From the NCBI RefSeq assembly GCF_000426825.1, contig NZ_AUGC01000009.1, forward strand, positions 1 through 64,000: a DNA stretch of 64,000 bases, given 5' to 3'. This DNA is from Thermonema rossianum DSM 10300. Lineage in GTDB: Bacteria; Bacteroidota; Bacteroidia; Cytophagales; Thermonemataceae. Shown here piece by piece: positions 55,220-63,533 of this stretch. The notes beneath the pieces were generated by a model. That model was not told the origin of the DNA. It did no database searches and saw nothing but the letters and a program-made list of their open reading frames with translations. The first letter of the stretch is position 1. Each line of letters begins with the position of its first letter. Both the position numbers and the translations under genes were made by a program.

Positions 55220-55597
55220 GGGGCCGACCGGTTTCGACAGCATGGACCGGAGGCATGCCTGCACGCCGGGCGATGGGAGTATCCCGTAAATCTACCTCCC
55301 GAACAATAAATGGCGAATCTAACTACGCCCTTGCTGCCTAATCAAGGATTACGGTAGCAAGTACCCGGGGCTTGAGGCGCCCTGCTCCCGGCGCTTCGCC
55401 CACTTATAAGGGTATCAAACCGGAACGGAGCTATGCCCAAAGGAGTGCCGCGCTCCGGCGGGCGAGACACACACGCGGCTTGGGGGTGTTTCAGGTGGTT
55501 GCCTACCATGGCACCCCGACATAAGAAGTGGCAACTAAGCGTGTAGACGGCATGTTGCCGGCATGCCTGGACGAGGGTTCGAGTCCCTCCGGCTCCA
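55220..55597 (+). ncRNA. ssrA: transfer-messenger RNA (tmRNA)
   Basis: The 5' end GGGGCCG pairs with the 3' CGGCTCC to form the acceptor stem, and the ends carry the conserved GACCGGTTTCGACAG and GGTTCGAGTCCC of tmRNA. The resume codon is GGC at 55312; the tag reads GESNYALAA followed by TAA at 55339-55341. tmRNA rescues stalled ribosomes and tags their products for proteolysis. The CCA end is not encoded. A terminator follows. Confidence 0.95.
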
Positions 55598-55603
55598 CAA
55601 AGC

Positions 55604-55648
55604 AAACACCCACCCCGCCCATGAAAAGGCGAAGGTGGGTGTTTTTTT
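55604..55648. terminator. bidirectional terminator between tmRNA and hsdR
   Basis: An 11-bp stem AAACACCCACC/GGTGGGTGTTT is followed by a T-run on the plus strand. It lies between the convergent ssrA and hsdR genes. Confidence 0.8.
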
Positions 55649-55717
55649 ATGAGTGGGTTGGTGATGCGATGCCCTCGTTTCAGATAACGACACGGGTGCT
55701 TGAAGAGAGCACACACC

Positions 55718-58700
55718 TTAAGCGGTCGTCAATTCGCCGGCAATCAATTCGGCTTGTTTCAAAACGGTCTCTGTTGCCAGTTTTGCCATATCCGGCGGGT
55801 ATCCATATTGGCGAAGTGTGCGCTTGATGATTACTTTTAGTTTTGCACGGACGCTTTCTTTGATGGTCCAATCAATTGTTGCATTGTTCTTCACTTTTTC
55901 AGTTAAGACAACGGCAAGCTCTCTAAGCTTTTCTTTTCCCATGAGCTCTCTTGCGCTCTTGTTTTCAGCCACAGCCGTGTAAAAAGCATATTCAAAATCG
56001 GACAAGCCCAGCTCTTCGGCTTGTTTGTCCAAGGCAACAATTTCCTTACTGATTTTTATAAGTTCTTCGATGACTTCGGCAGCCGTTAAAATTTTGTTGT
56101 GGTATTTTTTTATGGCGCTCTCCAGCATTTCTTTCAGCGACTTGCTTTTTACCAAGTTTGTTCTGGAGCGGGCTTTTATTTCGTCATTCAATAATTTTTT
56201 GAGCACCTCCATTGCTACGTTTTTGTGCTCCATGCCCTTTAGTTCAAGCAAAAACTCTTCTGAAAGAATGGAGATGTCGGGTTTTTTGATTCCTGCCGCA
56301 TCGAAAATATCAATCACTTGCTCGGATACCAATGCTTTATCGATTACTTGCCGGATGGTGGTTTCAATTTCTTCATTCGTTTTTCCCGAGCCGGTAGCGT
56401 CAAATTTTGCCAAACGTGCTTTTACTGCCTGAAAAAATGCCACTTCGTCCTTTACGTCCATTGCCTTGTCGTGGGGCACAGCCAAGGCAAATGCTTTTGA
56501 CAATGCCGTAACCTCATTGATGAAGCGTTTTTTACCGTCTTCCAAGGACAGAATATGTTCTTGTGCCTCTAATATGATAGAAAGTTTTTTTGAAGTAGCG
56601 GCACGGAAATAGGCTTTATAGTCAAAGCCATAAAGCATTTGTTGCACTACCTCCAATTTTTCGAGCATCAAATTCACTGCCTGCTCTTGCGCAATGGCAG
56701 GCTCTCCTCTTCCGCCCGAGTCAGAATAAAAAGACAGGGCTTTTTTCAAGTCGGAAGCGATGCCCAGGTAATCAACCACCAAGCCACCCGGTTTGTCTTT
56801 GTACACCCTGTTTACGCGCGCTATCGCCTGCATAAGGTTATGCCCTTTCATGGGCTTGTCGATATAGAGCGTATGCATGCAGGGGGCATCAAAGCCGGTA
56901 AGCCACATGTCTCTTACGATGACCAACTTCAGTTCATCGTTGGGGTCTTTCATGCGCTCTGCCAGTATTTTCCGTTGTTGTTTGGAGGTGTGGTGTTTGG
57001 CAATTTTTGGACCGTCGGAAGAAGAAGAGGTCATCACTACTTTTATAGCGCCCTTATCCAATTCATCGGAATGCCACTCGGGACGCAGCTTGATGATTTC
57101 TTCATATAGCTCGGCAGCGATGCGGCGTGACATGGTAACAATCATTCCTTTTCCTTCGAAAATTTCTTGGCGCTTTTCGAAGTGCTCCACAATATCTTTT
57201 GCTACGTTTTTTAAGCGGCTTTCACTTCCTATCAGCGCTTCCAGCTGTGTCCATTTGGCTTTTACTTTTTGGGTTTCGGTGAGGTCTTCTTGCTCGAGTT
57301 CTTCATCGAGTTGCTCCAGTAGTTTTCGCCCTTCTTCCGAAAGGTTTACTTTGGCTAACCTGCTTTCGTAATAGATGGGCACGGTGGCGCCGTCTTCCAC
57401 GGCTTGCGCGATGTCGTAGATGTCGATGTAGTTGCCAAATACCGCGGGGGTGTTTTTATCGTCTTTTTCCACGGGTGTACCCGTAAAACCTATATATGTG
57501 GCATTGGGCAGGGCGTCGCGCAAATACTTGGCAAAACCATATTTCAGTTCGCCGGTAGATTTGTCTATTTTGCCTTTGAAGCCATATTGGGTGCGATGGG
57601 CTTCATCAACGATGACAATGATGTTTTCTCGTTCGGAAAGGGTTTCAAAGACATTTCCCTCTTCGGGTTGAAATTTTTGAATGGTGGTAAAGATAATACC
57701 TCCGGAAGCGACTTTCAATTTTTCTTTCAGGTCTTGACGGCTCTCGGCTTGCTTGGGCTCTTGACGCAACAGCTGGGTGGAAGCGGCGAAGGTATTGAAC
57801 AATTGGTCGTCGAGGTCGTTGCGGTCTGTAATGACTACAACGGTGGGGTTATCCATTGCCAAGACAATCTTTCCGGTAAAGAAAACCATTGACAGGGATT
57901 TGCCACTGCCTTGGGTATGCCAGACAACCCCTCCTTTCCTGTCTCCTTTGGGCTGTTGTTTCACTCCTGGCAAGCTGTACTGCTCGGGTGATTCTTCTAC
58001 GAAGTTTTGCTGCGAAGGAGGAGTTGATGGTTCTTTTCCTTGAAAGGCAGGATGATCGTAAAGCCACTGCATTACTGCATCTATGCTTTGCAAAATTTCT
58101 TTTGCCGGTATATGAATGACGGTTAATCCCAGCGATTGGAGATAATGGTCTCTTTCGGCATCATATTCCATTTTATCATCATGGCTGCTCCCGTCTATTT
58201 CAATCACTACCTGATAATTGGGGCAATAAAAATCAACAATATAGTTTCCGATAATTTTTTGCCTGTCAAAATCCAAGCCTTTAAATTTTCCCTTATGGAC
58301 TCGTTGCCAGAATAATACCTCAGCAAGGTTGCCTGCTTTGCGCAATTCTCTTGCCCGTTCTTTAAGTTTTGGATTGTAAGGCAGGCTGAAATAGTTTTTG
58401 TTGGCTCTTTTTACCACCCCGTCAGACTTCGTCTGCCACCCCTCCAAAGGAGGGGAACTAACCACCCCGGTCTTCGACCACCCCTCCAAAGGAGGGGAAT
58501 AGTTGGCGGCTCTCAGGACCGACTCTACCGCCTTGTTTACGGCATAGTATTGATGGTAAGCTGCCAGTTTCTTTATGGTAGCGATGGTTATCTGTCCGGT
58601 TTTCGGGTCTTCGCGCTTTGATTTTTCATATACGATAAAGTGCCTGATTAAATCAAGCAAGGTGGTTTTGTTGAGCATGCCTTTGATGAGGGTTTCCAGC

Positions 58701-59386
58701 TGGCTGACCAGCTGCGAAGCCTCGCGCTTCCCGTCGGCTGATTTCCAAGCCATGAAACGGCTCATGTCCGCCGATAAGGTGCCTGCTCTGGCTTCGAAGC
58801 CATCCGAAATCACGGAAAAGGCGTTGTAGGTAAACAAGGAAGGAATGCTTTGCTTGTAGGTTTGTATTTGACGGAAAGCCGATTGTATGGTGGCATTTTC
58901 ATTGGCGGCATTCTTGAGCTCCATCACGACCAAAGGAATGCCGTTGACAAAAAGGACAATATCGGGGCGTTTGTTTACGCCGTTTTCAATGACCGTAAAT
59001 TGATTGACTACGACAAATTCGTTGTTTCCGGGGTTTTGAAAATCGATGAGACACACCGAGTCGCCGCGCGTTTGTCCGTCTTTTTGATAGGTAACTTTGA
59101 TGCCTTCGGTAAGCATGCGGTGAAAGGTTTCATTGGCGGCTATCAGCTCGGACGAGTGGACGCGCCGTACTTCTTTCAGGGCTTCTTCTTGTACCTCTGC
59201 CGGAACCGAAGGGTTTATTTTTTGAATCGCATTTTTCAGGCGGTTGGTGAGCAAGACGTCTTCATAGGCGGCTCTTTCGGGGTTCTCGCCGTCGGGGGCA
59301 ATGTGCGGACCATACAGATATTGAAAGCCCTGTTGTTGTAGCAGCTCTATGGCATATTGTTCTATGGTGTTTTCATTGAGTTTCAT
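55718..59386 (-). CDS. hsdR: type I restriction enzyme subunit R (HsdR) with inserted DUF559-like domain
   Basis: This 1222-residue subunit translocates and cuts unmodified DNA. The N-terminal nuclease has PDIVLFVNGIPLVVMELK (residues 141-158). The helicase has Walker A TQGSGKS (491-497) and DEAH (594-597), with ATPase domain 2 and a C-terminal helical tail. Between VNKAVESVLRAA (~293) and GDRKGGVVWHTQGSGKS (481) lies an extra ~187 residues absent from ordinary HsdR: two PPLEGW repeats then a PD-(D/E)XK domain of the DUF559/Vsr-like type. Without it the protein would be ~1035 residues, the normal length. It closes the operon with hsdM, hsdS and two extra genes. Confidence 0.92.
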   Translation of the reverse strand: MKLNENTIEQYAIELLQQQGFQYLYGPHIAPDGENPERAAYEDVLLTNRLKNAIQKINPSVPAEVQEEALKEVRRVHSSELIAANETFHRMLTEGIKVTYQKDGQTRGDSVCLIDFQNPGNNEFVVVNQFTVIENGVNKRPDIVLFVNGIPLVVMELKNAANENATIQSAFRQIQTYKQSIPSLFTYNAFSVISDGFEARAGTLSADMSRFMAWKSADGKREASQLVSQLETLIKGMLNKTTLLDLIRHFIVYEKSKREDPKTGQITIATIKKLAAYHQYYAVNKAVESVLRAANYSPPLEGWSKTGVVSSPPLEGWQTKSDGVVKRANKNYFSLPYNPKLKERARELRKAGNLAEVLFWQRVHKGKFKGLDFDRQKIIGNYIVDFYCPNYQVVIEIDGSSHDDKMEYDAERDHYLQSLGLTVIHIPAKEILQSIDAVMQWLYDHPAFQGKEPSTPPSQQNFVEESPEQYSLPGVKQQPKGDRKGGVVWHTQGSGKSLSMVFFTGKIVLAMDNPTVVVITDRNDLDDQLFNTFAASTQLLRQEPKQAESRQDLKEKLKVASGGIIFTTIQKFQPEEGNVFETLSERENIIVIVDEAHRTQYGFKGKIDKSTGELKYGFAKYLRDALPNATYIGFTGTPVEKDDKNTPAVFGNYIDIYDIAQAVEDGATVPIYYESRLAKVNLSEEGRKLLEQLDEELEQEDLTETQKVKAKWTQLEALIGSESRLKNVAKDIVEHFEKRQEIFEGKGMIVTMSRRIAAELYEEIIKLRPEWHSDELDKGAIKVVMTSSSSDGPKIAKHHTSKQQRKILAERMKDPNDELKLVIVRDMWLTGFDAPCMHTLYIDKPMKGHNLMQAIARVNRVYKDKPGGLVVDYLGIASDLKKALSFYSDSGGRGEPAIAQEQAVNLMLEKLEVVQQMLYGFDYKAYFRAATSKKLSIILEAQEHILSLEDGKKRFINEVTALSKAFALAVPHDKAMDVKDEVAFFQAVKARLAKFDATGSGKTNEEIETTIRQVIDKALVSEQVIDIFDAAGIKKPDISILSEEFLLELKGMEHKNVAMEVLKKLLNDEIKARSRTNLVKSKSLKEMLESAIKKYHNKILTAAEVIEELIKISKEIVALDKQAEELGLSDFEYAFYTAVAENKSARELMGKEKLRELAVVLTEKVKNNATIDWTIKESVRAKLKVIIKRTLRQYGYPPDMAKLATETVLKQAELIAGELTTA
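57947..58507 (-). mobile_element. in-frame insertion encoding a DUF559-like endonuclease domain within hsdR
   Basis: The insert corresponds to HsdR residues 294-480. Its nuclease core is about residues 332-446: NLAEVLFWQRVHKGKFKG, GNYIVDFYCPNYQVVIEIDG (D385, E396, D398) and LGLTVIHIPAKEIL. Two palindromic repeats flank its start. Its reading frame is kept through both junctions. It looks like a selfish nuclease domain that landed in a linker; that is inference from position and motifs. Confidence 0.75.
58420..58506. repeat. two PPLEGW-type palindromic repeats inside hsdR
   Basis: Two units each hold the palindrome CCCCTCCAAAGGAGGGG (about 58437-58454 and 58480-58497) preceded by a small hairpin (CAGAC-TTC-GTCTG and GGTC-TTC-GACC). 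On the minus strand they encode SPPLEGW-SK-TGVV and SPPLEGW-QTKSD-GVV, so the DNA palindrome is translated in both. Confidence 0.85.
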
Positions 59387-59468
59387 ATTGTATCATTCAG
59401 GTTCTGTTTCCGTCATCCGTCTTTGGTTTCTAATGGGTGGTTGGGAGTCCGGTTAATTTTTGGCATTT

Positions 59469-60197
59469 TTATATCATCCAAATTTCTGAATTGTATTCTG
59501 CTTGTGATTCCCTTATGGTGTTGCTGTTGTTGCTGTTTAATTTATCATTTTCCCATTTTTTGGGATTATTTATAATGTATTGTGTAATGCGATAATATTC
59601 ATTTTCATTTCGTATGACGTGTTCCCAATACCGGGGCTGCCATGCAAAAGATTGATTTATTTGGCGGGCATTTTTTGTTACGCCGATTTTAAATCCGCGA
59701 ACGATTGATGCCAAATTTTTGGATTGTGGACCGAATTTGTTTTTTGTTGATGGGGGTTCCGGTTGGGGTTGTAGAGACGCAATATTTTGCAGAGACGCAA
59801 TATTTTGTAGAGACGCAATATTTTGCAGAGACGCAATATTTTGCAGAGACGCAATATTTTGCAGAGACGCAATATTTTGTAGAGACGCAATATTTTGCGT
59901 CTCTACAATGTTTTTGTTCGCGTTGCGTTTATTGATAATGATAATGCCATGCACATGATTGGGCATAATGATATGCGCCCCCAATTCAACAAACGGAAAA
60001 TGATTGGATATTTCGTACCAACACGAATTGGCAATATGACCGATGGGAGACAATTGCATTGCACCGGATGAAATCTCTCCAAACCAACAATGTCTGTTTT
60101 TTGTGCAAATGGTGATAAAATACGCGCCATTCCAACCGTAATCCCAATTTTGCAATCGTGTTGACTCAATACGATATTTATTTTTGAATTTTCCCAT
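59469..60197 (-). CDS. REP-associated tyrosine transposase (RAYT, IS200-like)
   Basis: This 242-residue HUH transposase has the metal-binding HVH in IIMPNHVHGIIII (H81, H83) and a C-terminal NEYYRITQYIINNPKKW with the likely catalytic Tyr. Such proteins move or process short palindromic REP sequences. After the HUH strand the protein carries NIVETQ followed by seven NIASLQ units (residues 96-143), encoded by an 18-bp tandem repeat whose sequence is itself half of a REP-like palindrome. It lies 4 bases after hsdS within the restriction operon. Confidence 0.85.
   Translation of the reverse strand: MGKFKNKYRIESTRLQNWDYGWNGAYFITICTKNRHCWFGEISSGAMQLSPIGHIANSCWYEISNHFPFVELGAHIIMPNHVHGIIIINKRNANKNIVETQNIASLQNIASLQNIASLQNIASLQNIASLQNIASLQNIASLQPQPEPPSTKNKFGPQSKNLASIVRGFKIGVTKNARQINQSFAWQPRYWEHVIRNENEYYRITQYIINNPKKWENDKLNSNNSNTIRESQAEYNSEIWMI
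59771..59906. repeat. 18-bp tandem array ending in a perfect palindrome, inside the RAYT gene
   Basis: The unit AGAGACGCAATATTTTGY occurs seven times with exact 18-bp period, starting at 59773, 59791, 59809, 59827, 59845, 59863 and 59881. The last unit is completed at 59879-59906 as a 12-bp perfect inverted repeat GTAGAGACGCAA/TTGCGTCTCTAC around TATT. Confidence 0.95.
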
Positions 60198-60201
60198 TGT
60201 A

Positions 60202-61377
60202 TTAAAATTTTACCCGCACCTCCCCGCTCATCAATTTCGGTAACAAGGTATCCCGCAGTTTTTCAAGCGTGCGGATTTGCTTTGAATTAACTATTTGCTT
60301 GTCAATCAATGGTTGAATTTTATTTGTCATGTTTTTCAATTCATCATCTGTAGGCACTAAAACCATAGCATTATCCAAATCCTTTCTTTTTATGTGTCCC
60401 ATTGTAGTTGCTTGCGCCGTTGCAATAGCAATAAACTGCTCGAGATGGTATCTGCTCCATAGATAATAATACCATTTTGGAAATTCATCTGATGTAACCT
60501 TGAAAAGGTGCTGATTCAAAATGCAGGATTCGCCATCCCATATTTTGACCATCAAAGATGCTGACCATGAAAAAATCACATCACCATTTTCTACAACGTA
60601 TTTTTCATCAACATCAGTAGTACACCAGTCACAATCTTTCGAAATACCATTCCTCAGTTCTTTTATCTTCAAAACTGGCAGTTTATCTATATCATTTTTT
60701 GGCGGGTATTTTTGGCAAGCCAATCCATTTAAAAATGTAGCTATAGAACTCAAAGGCTTTTCTTCCCATTCAGGATTAGGATTCTCCACAAACCACTGCC
60801 GAAACAGGGTTTCGGCCATTTGTTCGAGTGTTTTGTTTTGGCGGTGGAGCAGGTCTATTTTGTCGTCTAAGCTGCTTAATACTTCAGCTATGGCTTTTTG
60901 CTCAGGGAGTGGGGGGAGGAGGATTTCGATTTCTTTGAAAGTATCGCGAGTAATCGTATCGAAAACACCTCCGTGAGAATATTGTAAAAAGTTTGACACT
61001 CTATCTTTTAGGAGATAGTAAACATATTCATTTGTCGAATACTCATTTGCCCTTATTCCATAGCAAGATTGATTAAATGCCATTTGTTTTCCCAACATTG
61101 CAACAATACCTACTGTTCCTCTAGCAGAAATAATTATATCGCCTTTTTCTAGCAATTTTGTACTACTGTTTTTTAGGCCTTCTTCAGTAATTTTTTTTTC
61201 TGTATCGTAAACATATTTCTTCCCATTGTTAAAATCAACAACTGAAAGCCATGGGATATCACCATTCCAATATTCAGCAACAGAAGTTTTGGGTGTCCCG
61301 CCTCCCACAATCTCTGCTATTTCTCCTAATTTATATTTCTTCCACTCACATTTCGAGCGGTTCAATGTATCACTCAT
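60202..61377 (-). CDS. hsdS: type I restriction enzyme specificity subunit (HsdS)
   Basis: This 391-residue subunit selects the DNA target for the methylase and nuclease. It has two target-recognition domains, each followed by a conserved helix: the first TRD (KWKKYKLGEIAEIVGGGTPKTSVAEYWNGDIPWLSV) ends in LPPLPEQKAIAEVLSSLDDKIDLLHRQNKTLEQMAETLFRQWF, the second in KIQPLIDKQIVNSKQIRTLEKLRDTLLPKLMSGEV. Its start overlaps the GIY-YIG gene by 4 bases (ATGA). Confidence 0.93.
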   Translation of the reverse strand: MSDTLNRSKCEWKKYKLGEIAEIVGGGTPKTSVAEYWNGDIPWLSVVDFNNGKKYVYDTEKKITEEGLKNSSTKLLEKGDIIISARGTVGIVAMLGKQMAFNQSCYGIRANEYSTNEYVYYLLKDRVSNFLQYSHGGVFDTITRDTFKEIEILLPPLPEQKAIAEVLSSLDDKIDLLHRQNKTLEQMAETLFRQWFVENPNPEWEEKPLSSIATFLNGLACQKYPPKNDIDKLPVLKIKELRNGISKDCDWCTTDVDEKYVVENGDVIFSWSASLMVKIWDGESCILNQHLFKVTSDEFPKWYYYLWSRYHLEQFIAIATAQATTMGHIKRKDLDNAMVLVPTDDELKNMTNKIQPLIDKQIVNSKQIRTLEKLRDTLLPKLMSGEVRVKF

Positions 61378-61814
61378 CGCTTTTCTGTTTTTTTGTTGTT
61401 GTCTTTGGCAGGGGTGCTGTTATTGGTTTTGGGGATGTTGCCTTCGACAGACTCAGGCAACATGTGTTTTGGCTCGGGCAATGGGTCTTCTTTTCCGGTG
61501 GTTTCGACAGGCTCAACCACCGGAGGATATTGGGTGTAGTTCCTCGATAATCGCGGCAATTGGTCATCATTGCCTTTTATTAATGCTTCTTTTTTCTTCC
61601 GGCTCCGGCCCTGCACTTGTTTTTCCCGGCAATACGCCTCGTCTATTCTGTCGTATTCTTCATAATATACCAATTTTACGGGCAACCGTTTTTTGGTGTG
61701 ATTGGCGCCCTCGCCTGCCCGGTGTTGAGCCAATCGCCTTTCCAAATCGGTTGTGCTTCCTGTATAATAGCTACCGTCTGAGCATTCTAATATGTACATC
61801 CAACCCTTCGGCAT
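61374..61814 (-). CDS. GIY-YIG nuclease family protein inside the hsd operon
   Basis: This 146-residue protein has the GIY-YIG fold in its first ~85 residues: GWMYILECSDGSYYTGSTTDLERRLAQHRAGEGANHTKKRLPVKLVYYEEYDRIDEAYCREKQVQG, with the conserved Arg and Glu. The C-terminal ~60 residues are not part of the fold and are largely encoded by two palindromic repeats (PVVEPVETTG; LPESVEGN). It sits 16 bases after hsdM and overlaps hsdS, so it is fixed in the operon. Its role there is unknown. Confidence 0.85.
   Translation of the reverse strand: MPKGWMYILECSDGSYYTGSTTDLERRLAQHRAGEGANHTKKRLPVKLVYYEEYDRIDEAYCREKQVQGRSRKKKEALIKGNDDQLPRLSRNYTQYPPVVEPVETTGKEDPLPEPKHMLPESVEGNIPKTNNSTPAKDNNKKTEKR
61435..61463. 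repeat. REP palindrome 1 (in GIY-YIG gene)
   Basis: A 9-bp stem ATGTTGCCT/AGGCAACAT encloses the 11-base loop TCGACAGACTC. The loop differs from the other two copies in one base. Confidence 0.85.
61495..61523. repeat. REP palindrome 2 (in GIY-YIG gene)
   Basis: A 9-bp stem CCGGTGGTT/AACCACCGG (extendable by one pair) encloses the loop TCGACAGGCTC. It is translated as VVEPVETTG. Confidence 0.9.
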
Positions 61815-61830
61815 GTTCGGATATCAACTT

Positions 61831-63393
61831 TCATTTTGACCCGTTCAATGTGGCGCTTTCCGGCAATTGTATTTTACTTAGGTTTTCCAATATCCTTTTA
61901 TTGAGCTCCGCTTCTTCTTTCAATTGTTCTTCGAACTCGGCTTTGAGTTTGGCAAAGCGCTCGGCAAAGTCAAAATCATCGTCTTCTTCGGGCAAGCCCA
62001 CATAGCGCCCGGGAGTGAGCACATAATCCAATTCAGCTACCCGCTCTATAGGCACAGAGGCGCAAAACCCTTTTATGTCTTCGTATTGGCGGGCTTCGAC
62101 AGGCTCAGCCCGCCAGTTATGGTAGGTATCGGCTATTTTGCGTATATCTTCTTTTGAGAGTTCGCGCGTTCTTCGGTTTACCAAGTGCCCCATGTTGCGT
62201 GCATCAATAAAGAGGATTTCCCCTTTTCTGTGGGTTTTGTTTTTGCGAATAAACCAAAGTGAAGCCGGTATTTGTGTATTTAAAAACAGTTTGGCAGGCA
62301 GGTTGACGATGCAGTCTATCAAATCGTTTTCGATAAGGTTTTTACGAATGGCATATTCTTCTTTTTGTTTGGTTGTCAGCGAGCCTTTTGCCAATACAAA
62401 ACCGGCAACGCCGTTGGGTGCCAGGTGATAGATAAAATGCTGTATCCATGCGTAGTTGGCATTGCCTACAGGCGGCACCCCGTATTGCCAGCGGGGGTCG
62501 TTGCGCAAGAGTTCCCCGCTCCAGTCGCTCACGTTAAAAGGTGGATTGGCGATGATGAAATCGGCTTTGAGGTCAGGGTGGGCATCGTTCAAAAATGAGC
62601 CTTCATTGTTCCATTTTACTTGCGAACTATCAATGCCCCTAATGGCAAGGTTCATTTTACACAGCCGCCAGGTGGTCTGGTTGCTCTCTTGCCCGTAAAT
62701 GGAAATATCGTTGACCCTGCCTTGGTGCTCAATCACGAACTTTTCGGACTGTACAAACATACCGCCTGAGCCACAGCAAGGGTCAAACACCCGCCCTTTG
62801 TATGGCTCAAGCATTTCTACCAACAGCTCTACCACACTGCGCGGTGTATAGAACTGACCGCCTTTTTTGCCTTCGGCAAGGGCAAATTCACCGAGAAAAT
62901 ATTCAAATACATGCCCGAGGATATCGGCACTCCGGGCTTTGGCTTCTCCAAGCGCTATGTTTCCTATAAGGTCCACCAACTCGCCCAAGGCGGTAGGGTC
63001 AAGATTGGGACGTGCATACACTTTTGGCAATACGCCTTTCAAGGAAGGGTTTTCCTTTTCTATGGCGTCCATGGCATCGTCAATCATTTTGCCAATGGCA
63101 GGTTGCTTGGCGTTTGCCTGCAGGTAACTCCACCGTGCTTTCCCGGGTACAAAAAACACATTCTCGGCTTTGTATTCGTCTATATCTTCGGGGTCGGCAC
63201 CGGCATATTCCCCTTCGCCTTCTTTCAGTTTTGCATATAGTTCTTCGAAAGCGTCGGAGATGTACTTCAAAAATATCAACCCCAGTACCACATGTTTGTA
63301 TTCTGCTGCATCAATGTTTTTTCTGAGCTTGTCGGCAGCTTTCCATAGTTGCTTTTCCAGTGGTTCTTGCGTTTTTTTTGTCTTCTTTGCCAT
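61831..63393 (-). CDS. hsdM: type I restriction enzyme methylase subunit (HsdM)
   Basis: This 520-residue subunit methylates adenine in the recognition site. It has the N-terminal HsdM helical domain, the SAM-binding motif DPCCGSGGM (residues 204-212) and the catalytic NPPF (283-286, in [14 protein letters not shown]). About residues 426-436 ([11 protein letters not shown]) are encoded by a REP palindrome inserted in the frame. It is the first gene of the restriction operon. Confidence 0.95.
   Translation of the reverse strand: MAKKTKKTQEPLEKQLWKAADKLRKNIDAAEYKHVVLGLIFLKYISDAFEELYAKLKEGEGEYAGADPEDIDEYKAENVFFVPGKARWSYLQANAKQPAIGKMIDDAMDAIEKENPSLKGVLPKVYARPNLDPTALGELVDLIGNIALGEAKARSADILGHVFEYFLGEFALAEGKKGGQFYTPRSVVELLVEMLEPYKGRVFDPCCGSGGMFVQSEKFVIEHQGRVNDISIYGQESNQTTWRLCKMNLAIRGIDSSQVKWNNEGSFLNDAHPDLKADFIIANPPFNVSDWSGELLRNDPRWQYGVPPVGNANYAWIQHFIYHLAPNGVAGFVLAKGSLTTKQKEEYAIRKNLIENDLIDCIVNLPAKLFLNTQIPASLWFIRKNKTHRKGEILFIDARNMGHLVNRRTRELSKEDIRKIADTYHNWRAEPVEARQYEDIKGFCASVPIERVAELDYVLTPGRYVGLPEEDDDFDFAERFAKLKAEFEEQLKEEAELNKRILENLSKIQLPESATLNGSK
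62087..62115. repeat. REP palindrome 3 (in hsdM)
   Basis: A 9-bp stem TGGCGGGCT/AGCCCGCCA encloses the loop TCGACAGGCTC, identical to REP 2. It is translated as part of WRAEPVEAR, 100 codons before the hsdM stop. Confidence 0.9.
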
Positions 63394-63533
63394 GAAGCTA
63401 TAAGTGATTTGGTTTATTTGAAGAGAAATTTAAGGCTTTTTAACCAAGGTTCAAAGGGAAATTCCGGCGCAAAGGGAGGAAAGGAAAGCGTCATCTTTCG
63501 TAAGACATACCTTCTCTTCGCCGGCCGGTCTGA

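Noticed and set aside
55342-55716. 124-residue minus-strand open frame
   Set aside because: It covers the tmRNA and its terminator on the opposite strand.
59771-59906. Possible CRISPR array
   Set aside because: The repeats are contiguous 18-bp units without spacers, are translated in frame in a transposase gene, and no cas genes are nearby.
55718-63393. Defence island with further anti-phage systems
   Set aside because: Beyond the type I system and the small nuclease, neighbours on both sides (tmRNA, M48 peptidase) are housekeeping; no other defence family is recognised.
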